Assembly: GCA_003242525.1 (NCBI GenBank)
Contig: QGUU01000101.1
Location: 1-7,714 of the forward strand
Direction of reading: 5' to 3'
Source of the DNA: Pseudomonadota bacterium
GTDB taxonomy: Bacteria; Pseudomonadota; Alphaproteobacteria; Rhizobiales; Rhizobiaceae
DNA length: 7,714 nt
Shown here piece after piece: positions 1 to 6,176 of the stretch (positions are counted from its first letter, which is position 1; each line of letters opens with the position of its first letter). Made by a program: the position numbers and the translations under genes. A model generated the notes under the pieces. That model did not search any database, was not told where the DNA came from, and saw only the letters and a list, made by a program, of their open reading frames with translations.

Positions 1-1071
1 GTGACCCAGAAGGGAAAGGGCTACCCGCCGGCCGAGGCTGCCGCAGACAAGTATCATGGCGTCAACAGGTTCGACGTCATCACCGGCGCGCAGGCCAAGG
101 CTCCGGCCAATTCTCCAAGCTACACCCGCGTCTTTGCCGAGAGCCTGATCCGCGAGGCGGCGGAGGATGAAAAGATCGTGGCCGTGACTGCGGCCATGCC
201 ATCGGGAACGGGACTGGACCTTTTCGGCGAGGCGTTTCCTGCGCGCACTTTCGATGTCGGCATTGCCGAGCAGCACGCCGTGACCTTTGCCGCCGGACTG
301 GCGGTGGAAGGCTACAAGCCGTTTGTGGCGATCTATTCCACATTCCTGCAGCGTGCCTATGACCAGGTGGTGCACGACGTGGCGATACAGAAGCTGCCTG
401 TGCGCTTCCCCATCGACCGGGCGGGCTTTGTCGGTGCAGACGGCCCGACGCATTGTGGTGCGTTCGATACGGCCTACCTGGCCTGCCTGCCGGACTTCGT
501 CGTCATGGCCGCCGCGGACGAGGCCGAACTCCGGCACATGGTGCGCACCGCCGCCGAATATGACGAGGGGCCGATTTCATTCCGCTACCCGCGCGGCAAC
601 GGCGTGGGGGTAGAACTTCCCGAGCGCGGCTCTCCGCTCGAGATCGGTCGCGGTCGTATCGTCCGGGAGGGCACAAAAGTTGCGCTGCTGTCCTTCGGTA
701 CCCGGCTGGCGGAGTGTCTTCTGGCCGCGGAGGAACTGGGCGCGGCGGGGCTGCCCACGACCGTCGCCGACGCGCGCTTCGCCAAACCGCTGGACCACGA
801 CCTGATACGCCGGCTGGCCCGTTCGCACGAGGTTCTGTTGACTGTCGAGGAAGGTTCGATCGGCGGCTTTGCCAGCCAGGTTCTTCATTTCCTGGCGCAA
901 GAAGGCCTGCTCGAAAGCGGGCTGAAGGTACGGCCGCTGGTTCTGCCGGACGCCTTTGTGGACCATGGCAAGCCAGAGAAGATGTATGCAGATGCGGGGC
1001 TCGACGCCGCCGGCATCGTCAGGACAGTCTTTGCTGCGCTTGGCGTCGCCGAGCGGGCGCAGCGTGCGTGA
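1..1071 (+). CDS. dxs: 1-deoxy-D-xylulose-5-phosphate synthase, C-terminal part (5' truncated)
   Basis: This thiamine-diphosphate enzyme condenses pyruvate with glyceraldehyde 3-phosphate to give DXP, the first step of the cytoplasmic MEP isoprenoid pathway; DXP also feeds thiamine and pyridoxal synthesis. The window enters the gene internally: the first GTG is the Val of the family's 'HVVT.KGKGY' segment, not a start, and about 280 of the usual 620-640 residues lie off the left edge. What remains is the pyrimidine-binding transketolase domain (about residues 40-200 of the fragment) and the C-terminal transketolase domain (about 215-345). Visible motifs are GIAEQHA with the cofactor-activating Glu90, the IDRAGFVG segment with Arg140, and DGPTH with His151; these correspond to catalytic and substrate-phosphate residues of known DXS enzymes. 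The fragment is uninterrupted to TGA, so the gene looks functional. Downstream genes on the same strand are separated by 167 nt or more. Confidence 0.97.
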   Translation: MTQKGKGYPPAEAAADKYHGVNRFDVITGAQAKAPANSPSYTRVFAESLIREAAEDEKIVAVTAAMPSGTGLDLFGEAFPARTFDVGIAEQHAVTFAAGLAVEGYKPFVAIYSTFLQRAYDQVVHDVAIQKLPVRFPIDRAGFVGADGPTHCGAFDTAYLACLPDFVVMAAADEAELRHMVRTAAEYDEGPISFRYPRGNGVGVELPERGSPLEIGRGRIVREGTKVALLSFGTRLAECLLAAEELGAAGLPTTVADARFAKPLDHDLIRRLARSHEVLLTVEEGSIGGFASQVLHFLAQEGLLESGLKVRPLVLPDAFVDHGKPEKMYADAGLDAAGIVRTVFAALGVAERAQRA

Positions 1072-1139
1072 ATCAATATGTCAAGGACCTGAATAGCTAT
1101 GTCAGGCAGGCGATTCAGTTTCTTGAGACCAGACTATAA
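1068..1139 (+). CDS. Doubtful 23-codon ORF overlapping the dxs stop
   Basis: A GTG overlapping the dxs TGA (GTGA arrangement) opens 23 codons ending in TAA, giving a polar, Tyr/Asn-rich peptide that starts [12 protein letters not shown] and ends in LETRL. The overlap resembles the translational coupling used between tlyA and the next gene in this window. There is no clear Shine-Dalgarno site, however, and no family is recognised. It may equally be chance sequence in the dxs 3' region. It is recorded only because short ORFs of this size are otherwise invisible. Confidence 0.12.
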   Translation: MNQYVKDLNSYVRQAIQFLETRL

Positions 1140-1212
1140 CCGATTGTTTACGCTCGTTTTTGCCCCTTTGCTTACCTTGTCTCTTGGCTGTCTGTTCAAC
1201 CCTGCGTGGTAG
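1099..1212 (+). CDS. Possible 36-aa small hydrophobic protein
   Basis: An ATG with a distant AAGGA (1083-1087, 11 nt spacing) opens a 36-codon ORF ending TAG. The predicted peptide has a basic N-terminus (MSGRRF, further Arg at 9 and 14), then a continuous hydrophobic stretch of about 17 residues (roughly 15-32, rich in Leu, Phe, Thr), a single Cys at position 30 and a short NPAW tail. That layout suits a single-pass membrane peptide or a lipoprotein-like leader, although SLGC is not a good lipobox. The DNA is unusually pyrimidine-rich (about 73% C+T over 1141-1200), so the hydrophobicity may be a by-product of base composition, or the tract may serve Rho-dependent termination of dxs. No family is recognised. 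Confidence 0.25.
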   Translation: MSGRRFSFLRPDYNRLFTLVFAPLLTLSLGCLFNPAW

Positions 1213-1238
1213 GTCCTGTGTCCGGCAGGGTGCTGGAA

Positions 1239-1478
1239 ATGAAAAGACCTATCTGCATTTTGTTCGTCCTCGCTTCGGTGCCGGTCCTGGCCGGCGAGCG
1301 TTATGACCACAAGCTCGAGGAGGCCGCCATGCGCATTGTCGCATCCAAGATCGGCGACATACGCGGTGGCTTTTCCTATGCGCAGAAGCCCTTGTTCGTG
1401 AATGCTCACGATGTGCCTTTCACGCAACCGCACTCGGCATCCCCTGCGGGCCGGTCTCAAAGGGCACCTGCTTCCTAG
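1239..1478 (+). CDS. Small exported hypothetical protein (79 aa)
   Basis: I do not recognise this protein. The ATG at 1239 is chosen over the longer in-frame alternative because AGGG (1227-1230) sits 8 nt upstream and because translation then begins with a typical Sec signal: MKRP, a hydrophobic core (ICILFVLASVPVLA, residues 5-18) and probable cleavage after VLA or LAG. The predicted mature part is short, about 60 residues: a charged helix-like segment (ERYDHKLEEAAMRIVASKIG), a conserved-looking DIRGGFSY stretch, then a low-complexity Ser/Ala/Pro/Gln tail without Cys. The protein is probably periplasmic or membrane-associated. It lies between dxs and tlyA on the same strand, 51 nt before tlyA. 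The tail looks unlike the front half, so a frameshifted or shortened 3' end is possible. Confidence 0.55.
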   Translation: MKRPICILFVLASVPVLAGERYDHKLEEAAMRIVASKIGDIRGGFSYAQKPLFVNAHDVPFTQPHSASPAGRSQRAPAS

Positions 1479-1529
1479 ACGCCTCACATCGAACTTGCCT
1501 TCCCTCGCTCCTTTCGTCATGGAAGGCCG

Positions 1530-2291
1530 ATGACGCCACAACCGCCAGCCAGCCCGCGCCAGCGGCTCGACGAAGCGCTCGTTGCGCGCGGCCTGTTCGC
1601 GAGCCGTTCGCGGGCACGCGACGCCGTGGAGCGGGGTACGGTCAGTGTCGATGGCGTGGTAGCGCGCAAGGCCGGGCAGCAGGTCAGCACGCACAGCGAC
1701 ATACGCGTTGAGGACCCGGCGCAGCGCTATGTCTCGCGGGCGGCATTGAAGCTGTTGGCTGGTCTCGACCATTTCGGCTTTGACCCTTCGGGACGCTACG
1801 CGCTGGACATAGGTGCATCTACCGGAGGCTTTACTCAGGTGCTCTTGGAGCGCGGAGCAACGCATGTCACAGCCATTGATGTGGGACACGGACAACTCGC
1901 CCCCTCCATTGCGGCGGACCCGCGTGTCACCTCAATCGAAGGATTGAACGCCCGTGACCTGGCGCTTGCCGATATTGGTGTGGTTCCCGATTTCGTCGTC
2001 TCGGACGTTTCCTTCATCTCCCTGAAGCTTGCACTGCCGCCGGCACTCGAGCTGGCCGCAAAAGGCGCACAGGCAATCCTTCTGGTGAAACCGCAATTCG
2101 AGGCAGGTCGCCTCGCCATAGGCAAGGGTGGCCTGTTGAAGCACGCAGACGAGGCCGAAAACGTGGCCCGAGATCTTGCCCTCTGGCTGGACAGGCTTGC
2201 CGGCTGGCGCGCGATTGGCCTGCATCCTTCGCCAATCGAGGGCGGCGATGGCGCCCGGGAATTCTTGCTGGGCGGGGTGAAGGACCGGTGA
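1530..2291 (+). CDS. tlyA: TlyA family rRNA (cytidine-2'-O)-methyltransferase
   Basis: TlyA proteins transfer a methyl group from S-adenosylmethionine to a ribose 2'-OH of rRNA; the characterised enzymes modify C1409 of 16S and/or C1920 of 23S rRNA at the subunit interface, which influences capreomycin sensitivity. The older name 'haemolysin' comes from heterologous phenotypes. An N-terminal S4 RNA-binding domain (about residues 10-70) precedes an FtsJ/RrmJ-type Rossmann methyltransferase domain (about 70-253). The SAM loop is LDIGASTGGF (92-101). The K-D-K-E catalytic tetrad can be placed at Lys74, Asp159 (SDVSF), Lys187 (VKPQFE) and Glu244 (AREFL); spacing matches the mycobacterial enzyme closely. 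Length (253 aa) is normal. GGAAGG lies 3 nt before the ATG, rather close. The stop overlaps the next gene's start as GTGA, implying coupled translation. Confidence 0.95.
   Translation: MTPQPPASPRQRLDEALVARGLFASRSRARDAVERGTVSVDGVVARKAGQQVSTHSDIRVEDPAQRYVSRAALKLLAGLDHFGFDPSGRYALDIGASTGGFTQVLLERGATHVTAIDVGHGQLAPSIAADPRVTSIEGLNARDLALADIGVVPDFVVSDVSFISLKLALPPALELAAKGAQAILLVKPQFEAGRLAIGKGGLLKHADEAENVARDLALWLDRLAGWRAIGLHPSPIEGGDGAREFLLGGVKDR
2279..2284 (+). promoter_or_regulatory. Shine-Dalgarno site inside the end of tlyA
   Basis: GAAGGA lies within the last codons of tlyA, 3 nt before the GTG that starts the next gene. The spacing is short, so re-initiation by ribosomes finishing tlyA at the overlapping TGA probably matters. 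It supports the GTG at 2288 as the real start, because no other in-frame start lies close by. Confidence 0.6.
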
Positions 2292-3529
2292 GCGCGCGCT
2301 TTCTTATCGACCGACTCGGTTCGCAGGGCGACGGCCTGGCCTCCACGGAAAGCGGCGAGGTCTTCATCTCCTACACGCTTCCGGGCGAGACGGTGACGGC
2401 GGCGCGCGTAAGGAACCGTGCCGATCTAATCGCAGTGCTGGAACCGTCGCTTCTGCGCGTAGCGCCTCGCTGCCGGCATTTCACCGTCTGCGGCGGATGC
2501 GCGCTGCAGCATATGGAAGATACGGCTTACCGTGAGTGGAAGCGCGGGAGGGTTCTTCAGGCCTTGCGGGCAAGGCGCATCGAAGCCGAGGTGGCAGCAT
2601 TGGTTCCGTGCGCCCCAGCGTCGCGGCGGCGCGCCACCTTTGCCGTGCGCCGCGCCGAGGCCGGCATGGTTTTCGGCTTCAACCGCCACCTGTCGTCCGA
2701 GATCGTGCAGATAGAGGAATGCCCGATCCTGCGTCCGGAGATCGTTTCCGCGTTCGACAGGTTGAGGGCCCTGGCGGCACTGATCTGCGCTACGCCAGGG
2801 CCTTTCCACCTTGCGGTAACACTGACGACTTCCGGGATAGACGTCGCTGCCGTCGGCGCGGGTAAGCTCACGGAGAGCCAGCGCCGTGCTGTGGCCGATT
2901 TCGCCATCCGCGAAGGCTTTGCCCGCGTGTCGGCAGATGGCGAGATCCTGGTCGAGCCGCGCAAGCCGATCGTCATCTTCGGCAAGACCGCCGTCGCAAT
3001 CCCGCCGGGAGCTTTCCTGCAGGCAACCAGGGATGCCGAGCAGACCATGGCCGGTCTGGTCGCGGGGCACATGGGTAAAGCCAGGCGTGTCGCTGATCTC
3101 TTTGCTGGCTGCGGCAGCTTTGCGCTCAGGCTGGCGACGCAGGCGGAAGTGCACGCGGTGGAGAACGATGCAGCCGCGCTGGCCGCCCTTGATCGGGGCT
3201 TCCGGTTCGGCACCGGCCTGAAACGGGTGACTACGGAGAAGCGGGATTTGTTCCGTCGCCCGCTGACCTTCAAGGAACTGAATGCCTTCGACGGCGTGGT
3301 GTTCGATCCGCCCAGGGCTGGCGCCGAGGAGCAGGCAAGGCAGATCGCCAGATCTGTGGTGCCTCTCGTGGCGGCTGTTTCCTGCAATCCGGTAACGCTG
3401 GCTCGCGACCTCGCGATTCTCGTGGAAGGGGGCTATCGCCTGGCGGCTGTCACTCCCATCGACCAGTTTCTTTGGTCATCGCATGTGGAAGCCGTGGCCC
3501 TGCTGGAAAAGCCGCGGAGGAGACGCTGA
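2288..3529 (+). CDS. RumA/TrmA-family 23S rRNA (uracil-5)-methyltransferase (RlmD-like)
   Basis: Members of this family methylate C5 of uridine in rRNA or tRNA using SAM. A TRAM/OB-like RNA-binding region fills residues 1-55. Cys62, Cys68, Cys71 and Cys145 fit the CX5CX2C...C [4Fe-4S] pattern of RlmD-type enzymes. The methyltransferase fold shows the AFLQ segment with Gln245, the SAM loop DLFAGCGSFAL (270-280), VVFDPPRAG (337-345), the nucleophile Cys366 in SCNPVTLARD and the general base Glu401 in SHVEAVALLEK. At 413 aa, with TRAM and cluster cysteines, it resembles RlmD (m5U1939) more than the shorter RlmC, but target choice (U747, U1939 or both) cannot be read from sequence, so no symbol is given. 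It starts with GTG overlapping the tlyA stop, making a two-gene RNA-modification unit. Confidence 0.93.
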   Translation: MSARFLIDRLGSQGDGLASTESGEVFISYTLPGETVTAARVRNRADLIAVLEPSLLRVAPRCRHFTVCGGCALQHMEDTAYREWKRGRVLQALRARRIEAEVAALVPCAPASRRRATFAVRRAEAGMVFGFNRHLSSEIVQIEECPILRPEIVSAFDRLRALAALICATPGPFHLAVTLTTSGIDVAAVGAGKLTESQRRAVADFAIREGFARVSADGEILVEPRKPIVIFGKTAVAIPPGAFLQATRDAEQTMAGLVAGHMGKARRVADLFAGCGSFALRLATQAEVHAVENDAAALAALDRGFRFGTGLKRVTTEKRDLFRRPLTFKELNAFDGVVFDPPRAGAEEQARQIARSVVPLVAAVSCNPVTLARDLAILVEGGYRLAAVTPIDQFLWSSHVEAVALLEKPRRRR

Positions 3530-3549
3530 GGTCAGCCCCTTTCCTGTGC

Positions 3550-3576
3550 TTGAATAAGACACATTTTGCGCATACT
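3550..3576 (+). promoter_or_regulatory. Candidate promoter of the toxin-antitoxin operon
   Basis: TTGAAT (3550-3555, 4/6 to TTGACA) and CATACT (3571-3576, 4/6 to TATAAT) are separated by 15 nt in a locally AT-richer stretch after the methyltransferase gene. Transcription would begin near 3583, leaving about a 33-nt leader. Spacing is short and both boxes are imperfect, so this is only a best guess. The better-looking TTGACA at 3577-3582 has no matching -10. Confidence 0.3.
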
Positions 3577-3595
3577 TTGACAGAGATAGTTCAAA
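3576..3595 (+). promoter_or_regulatory. Inverted repeat, candidate antitoxin operator
   Basis: TTTGA (3576-3580) and TCAAA (3591-3595) form a perfect 5-bp inverted repeat around a 10-nt centre, just after the candidate -10 and overlapping the expected transcription start. TTTTG (3564-3568) and CAAAA (3592-3596) form a wider overlapping pair. Xre-type antitoxins usually repress their own operon by binding such repeats, so an operator role is reasonable, but it is inferred from position only. Confidence 0.35.
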
Positions 3596-3602
3596 ACATG
3601 TT

Positions 3603-3608
3603 GGGAGA
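3603..3608 (+). promoter_or_regulatory. Shine-Dalgarno site of the antitoxin
   Basis: GGGAGA lies 7 nt before the ATG at 3616. It decides the start: the in-frame ATG at 3598 lies upstream of this site and lacks its own, and a still longer reading would run back into the methyltransferase gene. Confidence 0.65.
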
Positions 3609-3615
3609 ATGCGCA

Positions 3616-4002
3616 ATGACGACGGCTTTCCTGGACAGTTCCGCTACGCTGTTCGGTGAAGACAAGGCGCCCTTCCTTTCCGCGCGCCGCGTGGCCGAGC
3701 AGCTCGGCGTCACAATGTCCGAACTTGCAGCCCTGACCGGGGTCGCCCGTAATACACTTGCGGCCCAAGCCGGTGGACGCAAGGCGGGCGCGCGAAAGGC
3801 CGATGCGGCGCTGAGCCCGGTGGTGCGCATTCTGGCCATGGCCGGCGAGATGGCGGGTGGCAACGAGCGCGCTGCCATCTGGTTCAAGCATCAGCCGATA
3901 CCGGGCTGGGCGGGCAAGACCGCCTACGACCTTGTCGGCGAGGGCAAGGCCGACAAGGTGCTCGCCTATCTGGAGGCCGTGCGTTCCGGCGTCTATGCCT
4001 GA
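3616..4002 (+). CDS. Xre/MbcA/ParS-type antitoxin (DUF2384 C-terminal domain)
   Basis: This is a 128-residue antitoxin that should bind and block the RES toxin encoded next and probably repress the operon. The N-terminal half (about residues 20-55, FLSARRVAEQLGVTMSELAALTG followed by VARNTLAAQ) reads as a helix-turn-helix of Xre type. The C-terminal half carries the DUF2384/MbcA-ParS signature: WFKHQPIPGWAGKTAYDLV, then GKADKVLAYLEAVRSGVYA at the very end. In solved complexes of this class the C-terminal antitoxin segment plugs the toxin's active-site cleft; this one ends GVYA as expected. It lies 86 nt after the methyltransferase gene, has its own Shine-Dalgarno site, and its stop overlaps the toxin start, so it is a separate two-gene operon. 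Autoregulation is inferred from family behaviour. Confidence 0.9.
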   Translation: MTTAFLDSSATLFGEDKAPFLSARRVAEQLGVTMSELAALTGVARNTLAAQAGGRKAGARKADAALSPVVRILAMAGEMAGGNERAAIWFKHQPIPGWAGKTAYDLVGEGKADKVLAYLEAVRSGVYA

Positions 4003-4504
4003 GGGGCAGACGCTGACGCTGTGGCGTGCCTTCGTTCCCCGCTGGGCCTATCTGCCATTATCGGGTGAGGGGGCAGCGCGCTTCGGTGGCCGGTGGAACC
4101 CGGTCGGCGAGCCGACCATCTATGCCGCGCGGGAGCTTTCTACGGCCTGGGCCGAGTACAATCAGGGTTTCGTCCAGCATCCGGCGCTGATCGCACAGCT
4201 TGAGCTTTCTGATGCGCGGCTTGTCGATCTCACCGCTCCGGCCGTGCTTGCGGCCCATGGCATGGACAGCACCATTCACGCCTGCGAATGGCGAGACGCC
4301 ATGGACCGGGGCAGCGTTCCTGACACGCACAGGCTGCGCGAACGCCTGATTTCAGAAGGTGCCGACGGCGTGATCTATCCGTCCTTCATGTCGCCGGGTG
4401 GCACCTGCGTGGCCCTTTGGCGCTGGAACGGGCCCGGCGCGCCCCGACTCGCCGTCATCGACCCGGACCATCGCTTGCCCAGGACGCCGGCCTCATGGCT
4501 TTGA
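3995..4504 (+). CDS. RES-domain toxin (ParT/MbcT-like, NAD+-consuming)
   Basis: RES toxins have an ADP-ribosyltransferase-like fold. Characterised members destroy NAD+ (MbcT by phosphorolysis, the P. putida and Photorhabdus RES proteins by degradation) or ADP-ribosylate Prs (ParT of the alphaproteobacterium Sphingobium). This 169-residue protein is full length. It shows LWRAF (Arg11), the hallmark FGGRWNPVG (Arg33) followed by TIYAA (Tyr43), WAEY (Glu54) and IYPSF (Ser130), that is, the Arg-Glu-Ser set for which the domain is named, so it is probably active. Its ATG lies inside the antitoxin's last codons (ATGCCTGA) with no good Shine-Dalgarno site close by, implying translation coupled to the antitoxin. 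It converges on tldD, 80 nt away. Whether it depletes NAD+ or modifies Prs cannot be told from sequence. Confidence 0.92.
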   Translation: MPEGQTLTLWRAFVPRWAYLPLSGEGAARFGGRWNPVGEPTIYAARELSTAWAEYNQGFVQHPALIAQLELSDARLVDLTAPAVLAAHGMDSTIHACEWRDAMDRGSVPDTHRLRERLISEGADGVIYPSFMSPGGTCVALWRWNGPGAPRLAVIDPDHRLPRTPASWL

Positions 4505-4513
4505 GGATAATGG

Positions 4514-4546
4514 CGCTGCAGATCAAGCAGCGGGGGCCAGGACTGG
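4514..4546. terminator. Hairpins between the convergent toxin and tldD genes (weak terminator candidate)
   Basis: In the 80-nt gap between stop codons, CGCTGC (4514-4519) pairs with GCAGCG (4527-4532) around a 7-nt loop, and CCAG (4537-4540) pairs with CTGG (4543-4546). The position suits a shared bidirectional terminator, but neither side has a T-tract, so a Rho-independent function is unproven. Confidence 0.3.
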
Positions 4547-4584
4547 TCTCAGCGTCGTTGGTGGCAGGCGGCTTGCAGCGCGCG

Positions 4585-6000
4585 TCACACCTGCGTGCCG
4601 CCAACCGTTATCTGGTTCATCCTCAGATGCGGCTGACCAACGCCGACGGGAACCCACTGACCGGCCTTGCCGCAATTACCGATGCCCGTGTCGAGCTTCA
4701 TGTCGTTGCCGACCATGGTCACGCGGTGCATGGCATCCGGCCCGTTCCCGATCAACATGGCGCCCTTGATCGGCCGCGTGACCTTGCCGTTCTCGATCAT
4801 GTAGGCTTCGGTGCAGCCGAACACGAACTTGCCGCTTGTAATGTCCACCTGCCCGCCTCCGAAGGACACGGCATAGATACCCTTTGATACCGAAGCGATG
4901 ATTTCCTCGGGCGTGTACGGGCCGGCGGTCATGTAGGTATTGGTCATGCGCGGCATGGGTTGATGTGCATATCCCTCCCGCCGCCCGTTGCCGGTCGGTT
5001 GCATGCCCATCAGCCGCGCGTTCTGGCGATCCTGCATGTAACCCACCAGCTTGCCGTCCTCGATCAGGACGGTGCGGTTGGTCGGCGTACCTTCATCGTC
5101 CACTGTCAAGGAACCGCGACGCTCGGCAATCGTGCCGTCATCCACTACGGTGACGCCCTTTGCCGCGACCTGCTGGCCCATGAGACCGGCGAAGGCGGAG
5201 GTCTTCTTGCGGTTGAAATCGCCCTCAAGCCCGTGGCCGACCGCCTCGTGCAGCATCACGCCCGGCCAGCCCGAGGACAGCACTATATCGAACGTGCCGG
5301 CCGGCGCCGGCATCGCTTCAAGGTTGACCAGCGCCTGTCTGAGGGCCTCCCCGGCGGCATGTTTCCAACTGTCCTCGGCAATGAACTCGCCAAAGCCGGT
5401 GCGGCCGCCGAAGCCGTAGGAGCCGCTTTCCTGGCGGTCGCCTTCGCCCACTACGACAGACACGTTGATTCGAACCATGGGACGGACGTCGCGCACGATC
5501 TGCCCGTCTCCCCGCACGATCTCGACCTGCTGCCAGGAAGAGGCAAGCGAGGCCGTGACCTGCCGCACGCGTGGGTCCTTGGCGCGCAGCCAGGCGTCCA
5601 TGTCCTGCAGGAGCCTGGCCTTGGCGTCGAAGGCAGGCGAGGGAATGGGATTCTCGTCACTGTAGAGATGGCGGTTGGTGCGCTGAGGCGCGGCTGCGAG
5701 CACGCCGGAATAGCCGTGCTTCACTGTCGCCACTGCATCGGATGCGCGCAGCAGTGCCGCCTCCGACAGCTCATTCGCATGGGCGTATCCGCTGGCCTCG
5801 CCAGCTACCACCCGCAGGCCAAATCCCTGGTCGGTACTGAAGTTGGCCGTCTTGAGACGGCCATTGTCGAATGTCAGCGCCTCGCTCTCGCTGTATTCGA
5901 GGAATAGTTCGCCGTCGTCGGCACCCTGGATTGCGTCAGCCACGATTCGCCTGATGCGATCATCGGAAATGTCGAACTGTTCGGTAAGCGGGGAACGCAC
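4585..6000 (-). CDS. tldD: Metalloprotease TldD
   Basis: TldD forms a cytoplasmic heterodimer with TldE/PmbA and degrades or trims unfolded or modified peptides; E. coli TldD/E matures microcin B17 and cleaves CcdA antitoxin. This 471-residue copy is full length for the family. The zinc motif HEAVGH spans residues 251-256 (His251, Glu252, His256), followed by GLEGD, and the third zinc ligand is most likely Cys443 in GNCGKAGQWVPVGVGQP, which matches the family's GTCGK..Q segment. The N-terminal PmbA/TldA domain is at about 30-110. The start is GTG, chosen because GGAG lies 6 nt upstream (complement of 6007-6010). No tldE partner is in the window. It lies downstream of the IalB-like gene on the same strand with a 176-nt gap that contains a possible promoter of its own. 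Any action on the neighbouring antitoxin is speculation. Confidence 0.95.
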   Translation of the reverse strand: MRSPLTEQFDISDDRIRRIVADAIQGADDGELFLEYSESEALTFDNGRLKTANFSTDQGFGLRVVAGEASGYAHANELSEAALLRASDAVATVKHGYSGVLAAAPQRTNRHLYSDENPIPSPAFDAKARLLQDMDAWLRAKDPRVRQVTASLASSWQQVEIVRGDGQIVRDVRPMVRINVSVVVGEGDRQESGSYGFGGRTGFGEFIAEDSWKHAAGEALRQALVNLEAMPAPAGTFDIVLSSGWPGVMLHEAVGHGLEGDFNRKKTSAFAGLMGQQVAAKGVTVVDDGTIAERRGSLTVDDEGTPTNRTVLIEDGKLVGYMQDRQNARLMGMQPTGNGRREGYAHQPMPRMTNTYMTAGPYTPEEIIASVSKGIYAVSFGGGQVDITSGKFVFGCTEAYMIENGKVTRPIKGAMLIGNGPDAMHRVTMVGNDMKLDTGIGNCGKAGQWVPVGVGQPHLRMNQITVGGTQV

Positions 6001-6006
6001 GGCTGG

Positions 6007-6010
6007 CTCC
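6007..6010 (-). promoter_or_regulatory. Shine-Dalgarno site supporting the tldD GTG start
   Basis: The minus strand reads ACGGAG, then CCAGCC, then GTG; the GGAG core ends 6 nt before the start codon. It fixes a GTG rather than an ATG start for tldD. Confidence 0.6.
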
Positions 6011-6032
6011 GTCTTTGATGCTTCTGCCGGCT

Positions 6033-6061
6033 ATATAGAGAGGCACGACGCTGTTTGCACG
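6033..6061 (-). promoter_or_regulatory. Candidate tldD promoter
   Basis: On the minus strand CTATAT (6038-6033) matches the rhizobial -10 consensus exactly. It is preceded after 17 nt by CGTGCA (6061-6056), which matches only three of six positions of the rhizobial CTTGAC -35. Transcription would start near 6026, leaving about 25 nt of leader. It is the only AT-rich spot in the gap, so it is the likeliest promoter, but the -35 is poor. Confidence 0.38.
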
Positions 6062-6113
6062 GCGCCCAGCCGGCGAGGAACGCGAATCGGGATAAAAGTC
6101 AGCGAAACATGGG

Positions 6114-6140
6114 GGCCGGGAAACGGCCGGCAAGCCGGGC
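6114..6140. terminator. GC hairpin cluster downstream of the IalB-like gene (weak terminator candidate)
   Basis: GGCCG (6114-6118) and CGGCC (6124-6128) form a perfect 5-bp stem with a GGAAA loop. The overlapping CCGGC/GCCGG pair (6127-6131, 6134-6138) offers an alternative fold. The cluster lies about 40-60 nt after the IalB-like stop on the minus strand, but there is no T-run, so it may only slow or protect the transcript 3' end. Confidence 0.25.
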
Positions 6141-6176
6141 AGTCCCTTTCAACCGGCACCAGAAGAAATCGCAGTC

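Noticed and set aside
1..3. GTG as the start of dxs
   Set aside because: The following residues align with the internal KGKGY segment of DXS and the N-terminal thiamine-diphosphate domain is missing, so the gene begins off the left edge.
1134..1895. 253-aa minus-strand ORF
   Set aside because: Antisense to tlyA and the small exported gene. It has Arg/His-rich low-complexity content and no motifs, as expected of GC-rich antisense frames.
2557..3387. 276-aa minus-strand ORF
   Set aside because: Lies wholly antisense to the RNA methyltransferase, whose motifs are all in the plus frame; composition is Ala/Ser/Arg-rich without domain signals.
3525..3536. GCTGAGGTCAGC hairpin at the methyltransferase stop as a terminator
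   Set aside because: Only 4-5 bp with a tiny loop and no T-tract; too weak to call.
3577..3582. TTGACA as the -35 box of the antitoxin promoter
   Set aside because: The hexamer is perfect, but the -10 position 16-18 nt downstream reads TGTTGG to TTGGGA and overlaps the ribosome-binding site.
3472..3615. Long N-terminal extension of the antitoxin
   Set aside because: It would overlap the methyltransferase gene and cross the promoter region; the GGGAGA site at 3603 supports the start at 3616.
4960..5907. 315-aa plus-strand ORF
   Set aside because: Antisense to tldD, which carries the HEAVGH zinc motif and full family length; no recognisable domain in the plus frame.
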